A stretch of DNA of 11,178 nucleotides from an uncultured Micrococcales bacterium. GTDB taxonomy: Bacteria; Actinomycetota; Actinomycetes; Actinomycetales; Microbacteriaceae. Of this stretch, positions 5,801-11,178 are shown one piece after another. A program made the translations under genes and the position numbers. The first letter of the stretch is position 1, and every line of letters starts with the position of its first letter. The notes under the pieces were generated by a model, which was given only the letters and a program-made list of their open reading frames with translations, searched no databases and was not told the DNA's origin. The stretch lies in the NCBI GenBank assembly GCA_903820955.1, contig CAIJJH010000116.1, positions 1 through 11,178 of the forward strand, in the 5' to 3' direction.

Positions 5801-8800
5801 GTGAGTGAAACCCTCGAAACTTCTGGCCAACTGGGCGTCTGGGCCGATGAAATTCGTGCCATTGGTAACACCAACCCACTCCTAAATTTTGAACCAAACC
5901 CTTTCGGACAACTCGATCTCGAACGGTCTCACCCGGGTGGCCTCGCACAGTTTGTAACCACAAAGTCCACGACACTGTCGAGCTTGTTTAGAGAAGCGCT
6001 TACCTTTTCTAAAGGCTTAGCCGCGGCTAAAAGGATTTCAGAAAAGGGCTCTCGGCTTCAAAGTGAGACCGGCTTATCAACCATTTATCTCGCTGGTGGT
6101 TTGGTCGGGCTGAAGCACGACGGTTTTGACTTAAATCTGCCCATAGTGCTTTGGCCGGCTCAACTTCGGCACCGGGTCGAGGATTTTGAGGTTGCCATCA
6201 CCGGTTCGCCGCTGGTGAATCCAGGCCTGATCTCGTCATTAGAGGTTAGCTATGGCGTCAAGCTCGATGCCGATCGGTTACTTGGTATTTTGTCGCAGGC
6301 AAACGATTTGATGCCGCTCGAAGTCCTCGAGTACGTCACATCCTTGGTTGGGCCAAATGCCAATCTCGAGGCTAAGCGACTTCTGGTCATAGGTAATTTT
6401 GCGGTCGAGACTATCCTGCTGCAAAACGACATGCCTAGAGCCGACACTGCGCTCCTTCGAACCTTGGTAGGCCTAGATACCGCGCCAGCCGACTCCGAAG
6501 TCGACGCAGAGGTTCAACTTGTCTTAGACGCGGACGCCTTGCAAGAGGAAATAGTCGCAAAAGCGCTAGCGGGCGACTCCTTTTCGGTGGAGACTCTACC
6601 CGGTTGCGGGTACACGCAAACCGTGGTCAACGTCTTAGCCAATCTCGCTCTGGCAAAGAAAAGCGTCCTCGTGGTCACGCCGCGCAGGCAGACTCTGGAC
6701 GAACTTGCCGATCGCCTCGCATCGATTGGTTTAGCGGGGCTTGGAATTCGTTCAGCTGCTACTTGGTTTGACATCGTCTCGGCAATTTCTAGGCACGAGA
6801 AGGCCTCTCCCGTGGCCCTTACTTCCGCGAAAGAGGTCCGCGCAAATGCGAAGTCTCAGGTCGAAGAGTATTTCTCTGTCTTAAGCACCAAAAACCAGGC
6901 GCTTCATGCATCGGTTACCGAGATCCTCTCAACTTTGGCAACTCTCTCGCTCATGCCGCACGCACCTACTGCGACTGCGCGAATTTCAAAGTCCAAGCTC
7001 CTTCAGCACCAAGACCGCACCGCAGCAATGGTGCTTTTGACCAAGGCCTTCGAACTGGGAGAGTTCCGATACGGACCGCAGGACACCCCTTGGTTTGGAG
7101 CGACCTTCTCAGACGAGACTGACTTGCAACACGTGACTGACCTAGCTTCAAAACTGGCTACCTCATTCGATGAAATCAGCACAGCGATGGCAACCTTTGT
7201 CGCCAAACTAAACCTCAAGCCTGCGGCAAAATTCGAAGACTGGGGCACTTTGCTTCAGCTCGCCGCCGGCGTCAGACTGACTTTGGACCGGTTCGTCGAG
7301 GACGTCTATCAGCGCGATCTTGGCCCGCTGATGATTGCCACGGGGCCAAGGACTTCGAGATCAGAAATGTCGGGAAGCGACCGTCGCAAGTTACGAAAGC
7401 TAGCCAAAGAGTACCTGCGCCCAGGCATGCACGTTGGCGATTTGCACGTTGCCCTGACCGAAATTCAGGAGCAGAAAGCTCTTTGGGATTCTTTCGCTTT
7501 GGCTCCGACGGCACCGAACATAGTCTCGGGCGTTGGCGATCTGCAGGTTAGGTATCAAGCGTTTGCTGCCGACCTTGCCGAAGTTCAGAGGCACATGGAC
7601 TCGAGTTCAGAATCGATTCCTTTCGCAAGACTTCCGCTAAGAGAACTTGGCGAAGCGCTAACCAAGATGTCGACCGACTTGAACCCTCTTCGCAACAGCG
7701 CTGAGCGAGCCGAATTGCTGGTTGAACTTCGAGAGTTGGGCCTGGGCGATGTTTCAAGGGAATTCTCACGACTGCACGTTCAACGAGAGCACATCGCGGT
7801 CGAATTGGATCAGGTGTTTTGGCAGAGCGCACTCGAATACTCGGTTGCCAAGGATGCCAGAGTTCTGGGTTTCACCGCTGAGCGGATCGAGGTAATTGAG
7901 AGCGACTTCAAATCAGCCGATGCCGCGGTCGTTGCTCTGGGTGCAGCAGATATAGCTTCAACGCAATCGGGGGCTTGGCACACCTCCCTTCTAGCGCACC
8001 CTGCCGAAGCGCTCGCTCTCAAGGAGCTCTTGAGATCCAAAACCGCCAGCTACCGAGCCCTATTTCAAGCTGCACCGAACATCGCTCCAAATCTGGCGTC
8101 GGTGGTTTTGGCATCACCCTTCGAGGTCCCGAATCTGGTCGCAGCAGCCAGCTTTGACGTCGTCCTGGTTCTAGACGCCGCCGGAACCACCGTTGCCGAG
8201 AATCTCGCCGCCCTCAGCAGAGCAAAACAGGTTGTCGCGTTTGGCGATACTGCGATAGCCGGCGCATTCGGTTTTGAAATTGAATGTCACGAAGTTCCGC
8301 TTGCCCCCGAAGAGAGCGATGACTCGGTTTTCGAAGTCGTTAGGAAGGTCTTCGGTATCAAAACCCTGCAAAGATCCTGGCGGCAAAATGGTCAGAGCCT
8401 AGGCCGACTGGTGAACAGGGAGTTTTACCAGAATCGCATAAGTTTCGAACCGACGGCCAGTGAGTATCTAGGTGAGAGCAACTTCAGCCTGGTCTCGGTC
8501 AAAACCCTGGATGCCGAACTTGAGAAGACAATCGCGCTAATCGAAGAGCATGCCGCAAGTTCTCCGGAGAAGTCCTTGATGGTGGGCACGGCCTCGGTGG
8601 AATTCGCCGAACGCCTGCGCCTCGCGGTTTCCAAAAAGAAGGTGCAAAGGCCAGAACTGGAAGAATTCTTCGACGCACACGGTCGCGAAAAGTTTGAGAT
8701 TGCCACCATCGCAGAGCTTTCTCACCGCATCGCCGACGTGGTCATTTTTAGCCTCGGACTGGAATCCTCTCCGGAGATACTCGGCGACCCGAACTCAAGA

Positions 8801-9361
8801 AAGTTTGTAGCCAACCTTCTGGTCAGTGCGAGGTCCAGGATCATTGCCGTATCGGCACTCGATCAGATTCCTGAAGGCTGGCCGCTCGCGAAACTCCTCA
8901 ACGATGTCTTTGGTGCCGTCGCAGAACCGATTCTCGATTCAGAAGTCAGCGGTGATCCGATGCTCGCGGACTTAGCGCTTCGTCTCAGAAAACTAGGTGT
9001 TCGCGCCAACCTTGGTTTCGGTGAAAACCTCGAGCTTGTTCTCAGTTATGGAAATCGCGCCGGCGTGATTCAAGCCGATTGGCTGCAGTTGAACGCTCCG
9101 TTAGTTGAGCGCCTCAGGTTGAATCCCGCGCTTCTCGAAGCCATGGGCTGGAAGCTCATCCGCGTCCACAGCTTCGAACTCTTCAGTGACCCGCAGACGC
9201 TAGCTCTGAGAATCGCTATTTCAATGGGTTTGCCCGCATCGACGAGGCAAGCGGCCTTGTTCGAAGAAAGGTCTAAAGACGACACCGACACCGGCTGGGG
9301 CGATTCTGGTTCTAGTAACGATCGTCGCCTGAAAGAAGATAAACCGCCGCACTGGGGCTAG
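5801..9361 (+). CDS. DUF4011 / SF1-helicase-like / REase-like protein with degenerate catalytic motifs
   Basis: This is a 1186-residue protein. Residues 10-215 resemble DUF4011: NPLLNF (25-30), GLSTIYLAGGLVGL (91-104), PIVLWPAQL, VNPGLIS. Residues 260-1030 follow an SF1 helicase in order, but catalytic positions differ. The P-loop reads PGCGYTQT (267-274), with Tyr271 where the ATP-binding lysine belongs. The Walker B region reads VVLVLDAAGT (787-796), Ala793 replacing the glutamate of DEAS, followed by GDTAIAGAF instead of GDPKQLPP. The C-terminal motifs SWRQNGQSLG (859-868) and EIATIAELSHRIADVVIFS (966-984) keep the fold but lack the usual DxxQG residues. Residues 1052-1140 resemble an MTES_1575/Vsr-type nuclease (DPMLADLALRLRKLG, LLEAMGWKLIRVHS) without an evident D-ExK set. 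The ORF is unbroken over 3.5 kb with ordinary codon use, so it is probably a functional non-enzymatic protein. Role unknown; intact relatives include phage-defence helicase-nucleases. The GTG start is leaderless; the stop shares CTAG with fmdB. Confidence 0.8.
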   Translation: MSETLETSGQLGVWADEIRAIGNTNPLLNFEPNPFGQLDLERSHPGGLAQFVTTKSTTLSSLFREALTFSKGLAAAKRISEKGSRLQSETGLSTIYLAGGLVGLKHDGFDLNLPIVLWPAQLRHRVEDFEVAITGSPLVNPGLISSLEVSYGVKLDADRLLGILSQANDLMPLEVLEYVTSLVGPNANLEAKRLLVIGNFAVETILLQNDMPRADTALLRTLVGLDTAPADSEVDAEVQLVLDADALQEEIVAKALAGDSFSVETLPGCGYTQTVVNVLANLALAKKSVLVVTPRRQTLDELADRLASIGLAGLGIRSAATWFDIVSAISRHEKASPVALTSAKEVRANAKSQVEEYFSVLSTKNQALHASVTEILSTLATLSLMPHAPTATARISKSKLLQHQDRTAAMVLLTKAFELGEFRYGPQDTPWFGATFSDETDLQHVTDLASKLATSFDEISTAMATFVAKLNLKPAAKFEDWGTLLQLAAGVRLTLDRFVEDVYQRDLGPLMIATGPRTSRSEMSGSDRRKLRKLAKEYLRPGMHVGDLHVALTEIQEQKALWDSFALAPTAPNIVSGVGDLQVRYQAFAADLAEVQRHMDSSSESIPFARLPLRELGEALTKMSTDLNPLRNSAERAELLVELRELGLGDVSREFSRLHVQREHIAVELDQVFWQSALEYSVAKDARVLGFTAERIEVIESDFKSADAAVVALGAADIASTQSGAWHTSLLAHPAEALALKELLRSKTASYRALFQAAPNIAPNLASVVLASPFEVPNLVAAASFDVVLVLDAAGTTVAENLAALSRAKQVVAFGDTAIAGAFGFEIECHEVPLAPEESDDSVFEVVRKVFGIKTLQRSWRQNGQSLGRLVNREFYQNRISFEPTASEYLGESNFSLVSVKTLDAELEKTIALIEEHAASSPEKSLMVGTASVEFAERLRLAVSKKKVQRPELEEFFDAHGREKFEIATIAELSHRIADVVIFSLGLESSPEILGDPNSRKFVANLLVSARSRIIAVSALDQIPEGWPLAKLLNDVFGAVAEPILDSEVSGDPMLADLALRLRKLGVRANLGFGENLELVLSYGNRAGVIQADWLQLNAPLVERLRLNPALLEAMGWKLIRVHSFELFSDPQTLALRIAISMGLPASTRQAALFEERSKDDTDTGWGDSGSSNDRRLKEDKPPHWG

Positions 9362-9549
9362 TCGCTTTTAGGGGCTGCGTTATCTGTTCGATAAAAGCCG
9401 CTGCCCTTGAAGGTCACTCCGACTTCGCCGAGCACCTTGCGTAATTCGCCCTTGCACTCTGGGCACGTCTTGAGTGCCTCATCGTGAATCGACTGCTGAG
9501 CGTCGAACGTGTGCTCGCAGCTCTTGCAGACGTATGAGTAGGTGGGCAT
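9358..9549 (-). CDS. FmdB/Ruc-like zinc-ribbon protein
   Basis: This 63-residue protein has an N-terminal zinc ribbon made by Cys8, Cys11, Cys29 and Cys32 (CKSC...CPEC), then LRKVLGEVGVTFKGSGFYRTD, the hallmark of the FmdB family, and a short disordered tail. The M. tuberculosis relative Rv0991c (Ruc) is a redox-regulated chaperone and, as here, sits next to the 5-formyltetrahydrofolate cyclo-ligase gene, so a similar role is plausible; this protein is shorter than Rv0991c. ATG at 9549 has TAAACT exactly 6 nt before it, so it can be made from its own leaderless message, whose promoter overlaps the end of the upstream gene. The stop codon shares the palindrome CTAG with the convergent large gene. 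Confidence 0.88.
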   Translation of the reverse strand: MPTYSYVCKSCEHTFDAQQSIHDEALKTCPECKGELRKVLGEVGVTFKGSGFYRTDNAAPKSD

Positions 9550-9553
9550 GAAC

Positions 9554-10072
9554 CTAGTTTAAGCGACCATCGCAGTGAATGGTCTCGCCGCAGGTGACCA
9601 CCGCCGAGGCGAACTGGTCGAACTCCTCGGTGGGCACGCTTTCGAAGAGCTCGGAATCGTGAACCACGACCACCCTTGCTGCACGATTGCCTGCAACGGC
9701 CCTGTCAAAATAACCCTTACCGCGACCGAGTCGGCTGCCATCGCGCCCAGCCGCGAGTGCTGGCATGATCACTAGTTCCACGGTTGAGAATTCAGTCTGC
9801 CCCTGTGCTCCAAACCAAATCAATTCGGTTTCGCTGACCATTTTAGGAAGAAGAACTTCGACCCCGTTCTCAGAACACCATTGCCTAAGACCTGCCAACG
9901 AAGGTTCGTTATCAAATTCCTCGTAGGCCGAAATGACCGAAAAACCATTCCTCGCGACGATTTCGATTAGCCGACGCGAATGCGCCTCGCCGCAACCGAA
10001 CTCGCTTTTGCGCCCCGCTCGCATTGTTTTGCGCAGCTGGGCCTTGCGCTCATTCGCCGAAGTGTTGGTCAT
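9554..10072 (-). CDS. 5-formyltetrahydrofolate cyclo-ligase
   Basis: This 172-residue cytoplasmic enzyme converts 5-formyltetrahydrofolate to 5,10-methenyltetrahydrofolate using ATP, recovering a stored and inhibitory folate form. It has the N-terminal basic helix NERKAQLRKTMRAGR (7-21), the LPKMVSETELIWF core strand (75-87) and the ATP/substrate loop RDGSRLGRGKGYFDRA (110-125), which is the family signature. It is short compared with the usual 185-200 residues, mostly through tight loops. ATG at 10072 is preferred to an in-frame GTG at 10117, which would add 15 residues overlapping the divergent gene without a ribosome-binding site. It is 4 nt upstream of the fmdB start, and divergent from the acetyltransferase gene with only 18 nt between starts. 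Confidence 0.92.
   Translation of the reverse strand: MTNTSANERKAQLRKTMRAGRKSEFGCGEAHSRRLIEIVARNGFSVISAYEEFDNEPSLAGLRQWCSENGVEVLLPKMVSETELIWFGAQGQTEFSTVELVIMPALAAGRDGSRLGRGKGYFDRAVAGNRAARVVVVHDSELFESVPTEEFDQFASAVVTCGETIHCDGRLN
9556..9561 (-). promoter_or_regulatory. -10 element of internal leaderless fmdB promoter
   Basis: TAAACT on the minus strand overlaps the last codons of the cyclo-ligase gene (its TAG stop begins inside the hexamer) and is 6 nt before the fmdB ATG. It would uncouple fmdB from its upstream neighbour. Confidence 0.45.
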
Positions 10073-10077
10073 GCGAC

Positions 10078-10085
10078 TAATCTTG
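10078..10085. promoter_or_regulatory. Overlapping divergent -10 elements for cyclo-ligase and acetyltransferase genes
   Basis: On the plus strand TAATCT (10078-10083) is followed by 7 nt and the acetyltransferase GTG at 10091. On the minus strand CAAGAT (complement of 10080-10085) is followed by 7 nt and the cyclo-ligase ATG at 10072. The two hexamers overlap by 4 bp, so the same DNA would serve both promoters. The minus-strand element is weaker, with C at its first position. Confidence 0.42.
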
Positions 10086-10090
10086 CCATC

Positions 10091-10741
10091 GTGCCCTTCA
10101 CGTTTGCTCTCACCCACGGCGTAACACGCCTGAGAATCTTGCGCATGCGCGACGTCAAGAGGCTCGAAACACTAATTCTCGGAAACCGTAGCTGGCTACG
10201 GCCCTGGGAGGCAACCTCTCCGAATGGTCCTACCTCTTTCGATATCAAAGCAATGGCCAGAAGCCTTCTGAAGCAACTCGAGCGTTCCGAGGCAATGCCG
10301 TTTGTGATCGAGGTTGACGGTGAGATCGTCGGGCAGCTGAACGTGTCCAACATGCTCTACGGCTCCGTCTCCAGCGCGGTGCTTGGTTACTGGGTAGCCC
10401 CCGAAGTGGCTGGCCAAGGAGTCACTCCCACCGCTGTGGCTCTAGTCACCGACTACCTGTTCAACAACGTCGGACTCAACAGGGTAGAAATCGACATTCG
10501 GCCAGAGAACCAGGCTTCGCTGCGCGTTGTCGAAAAGCTCGGTTTTAGATTTGAGGGTTTGAAGGAACGGTATATCCATATCAACGGTGACTGGCGCGAT
10601 CACTATGTTTTTGCACTGACCAGCGACGAGGTTTCCGAGGGGATTTTGAACCGGTGGGAACATCGAAACGTTCCAAAGCTGACCTACCCGTGGACCAGTT
10701 CGAAACCAAAGAAAAACGAACACGCCCCGTTCAATGACTGA
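10091..10741 (+). CDS. rimJ: RimJ/RimL-type GNAT N-acetyltransferase
   Basis: This 216-residue acetyltransferase uses acetyl-CoA to acetylate an amino group, in the RimJ subfamily typically on protein N-termini; the real target here is unknown. The N-terminal segment HGVTRLRILRMRDVKRLE and NRSWLRPWEATSP (32-44) are characteristic of the actinobacterial RimJ group (M. tuberculosis Rv0995). The acetyl-CoA-binding loop is GYWVAPEVAGQGVTPTAVAL (99-118), and RPENQASLRVVEKLGFRFEG (138-157) is the second GNAT motif. GTG at 10091 is selected because the family homology starts there and TAATCT lies 7 nt upstream, as for a leaderless message. A longer frame back to 9980 would run through the cyclo-ligase gene and adds no recognisable domain. 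The membrane-protein gene follows 32 nt later. Confidence 0.88.
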   Translation: MPFTFALTHGVTRLRILRMRDVKRLETLILGNRSWLRPWEATSPNGPTSFDIKAMARSLLKQLERSEAMPFVIEVDGEIVGQLNVSNMLYGSVSSAVLGYWVAPEVAGQGVTPTAVALVTDYLFNNVGLNRVEIDIRPENQASLRVVEKLGFRFEGLKERYIHINGDWRDHYVFALTSDEVSEGILNRWEHRNVPKLTYPWTSSKPKKNEHAPFND

Positions 10742-10760
10742 ACCTTAAAGAGCTGTCTCA

Positions 10761-10766
10761 TATCGT
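10761..10766 (+). promoter_or_regulatory. -10 element of leaderless promoter for the terminal membrane-protein gene
   Basis: TATCGT is followed by 7 nt and ATG at 10774. No Shine-Dalgarno sequence is present in the 32-nt gap after the acetyltransferase gene. Confidence 0.42.
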
Positions 10767-10773
10767 TGAAGTT

Positions 10774-11178
10774 ATGAACTTTAATTTCGGATCCGGCGGC
10801 CTTATGTTGGTCGCCTTAGCCGCGGTTTGGTTCCTCGTTTTCCTTCCAGCGCTAAATGGCCGCGGCAAAGAAAACCGCTCTGAGTCTCTAGAGCGAAGCA
10901 CTCGCCGAGCATTACTCAATGAAAACGTTTCGCCTCGGGTTGCCGCAAGCGCTAGGGTAGCGAGATTGTCCAAGCAGGCTTTCGCACTGTTATCGATATT
11001 CAGCGGCATCGCGTCAATCGTGTCAGTGTTTCAAGGGTCAGCTGTAGCTGCATTGGCGTCTGCCGCAGCAGTTGCAGGTTTTGTTGCTGTCTCTCGACTA
11101 GCCAACAGCCGACTCAACCGAATCTTGGTTTCTGGCTCTAACCGTCGCAACAAGATTTCGTCTGGTCTTTCGGGTTCG
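10774..11178 (+). CDS. Putative membrane protein, N-terminal part (cut by window edge)
   Basis: The frame runs from ATG at 10774 to the last base without a stop: 135 residues so far. There is a membrane helix at about residues 8-26 (LMLVALAAVWFLVFLPAL), a charged loop rich in Arg and Ser, and further hydrophobic stretches at about 67-86 and 88-110, then a basic Ser/Asn-rich region. I do not recognise a domain. The position directly after rimJ matches the membrane protein Rv0996 that follows rimJ (Rv0995) in M. tuberculosis, and similar proteins follow GNAT genes in Microbacteriaceae, so orthology is plausible but rests on position and topology. The missing 3' end prevents any length comparison. 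Confidence 0.72.
   Translation, partial: MNFNFGSGGLMLVALAAVWFLVFLPALNGRGKENRSESLERSTRRALLNENVSPRVAASARVARLSKQAFALLSIFSGIASIVSVFQGSAVAALASAAAVAGFVAVSRLANSRLNRILVSGSNRRNKISSGLSGS

Noticed and set aside
5589..5975. 128-codon open frame on the minus strand
   Set aside because: It runs through the tRNA-Arg gene and overlaps both flanking genes, with no recognisable domain or ribosome-binding site.
9980..10090. N-terminal extension of the acetyltransferase to ATG at 9980
   Set aside because: It would overlap the cyclo-ligase coding region on the other strand and adds 37 residues with no family match; GTG at 10091 has the leaderless promoter pattern.

Overview
The window looks like core chromosome of a streamlined actinobacterium, most likely a small-genome planktonic Microbacteriaceae (Luna-type, such as Rhodoluna or Aquiluna relatives). 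The grounds are moderate GC for an actinobacterium, intergenic gaps of tens of bases, overlapping genes, actinobacterial families (DUF3027, DUF2530, long-tailed CspB, mycobacterial-type SerC, DtxR/IdeR) and many apparently leaderless genes. The genus is inferred. I see no insertion sequence, prophage, CRISPR array or integrase.

Layout. 1-983, minus strand: a two-helix membrane protein, then the N-terminal part of a helicase-associated-domain protein that runs off the left edge. 1054-1966, plus strand: cspB and a DUF3027 gene with overlapping ends. 1844-3185, minus strand: serC and a coupled DUF2530 membrane gene, whose 3' end lies antisense to the 3' end of the DUF3027 gene. 3261-4978, plus strand: a dtxR/ideR regulator and an NlpC/P60 cell-wall hydrolase. 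5030-5644: a possible leaderless 20-residue leader ORF, a strong intrinsic terminator and an HNH nuclease gene. 5652-5723, minus strand: tRNA-Arg(CCT). 5801-9361, plus strand: a 1186-residue DUF4011/SF1-helicase/REase-like protein whose catalytic motifs look eroded. 9358-10072, minus strand: a 5-formyltetrahydrofolate cyclo-ligase gene followed by a small FmdB/Ruc-like zinc-ribbon gene. 10091-11178, plus strand: a RimJ-like acetyltransferase and a membrane protein cut by the right edge.

The genes are housekeeping: nucleic-acid chaperoning and repair, serine synthesis, metal homeostasis, wall remodelling, folate metabolism and protein acetylation. Both halves echo Mycobacterium tuberculosis neighbourhoods known to me (Rv0862c/Rv0871/serC and Rv0991c-Rv0992c-rimJ-Rv0996).

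The points most worth a second look are: (1) the large helicase-nuclease-like protein that keeps an open frame but has lost the residues needed for ATP hydrolysis and apparently for cleavage; (2) the leader ORF and terminator placed so that HNH transcription must pass through the terminator; (3) a 123-bp codon-on-codon antisense overlap of two coding regions; (4) a recurrent TANNNT plus 6-7 nt plus start-codon arrangement, implying widespread leaderless translation, with two divergent genes sharing one overlapping -10 region.
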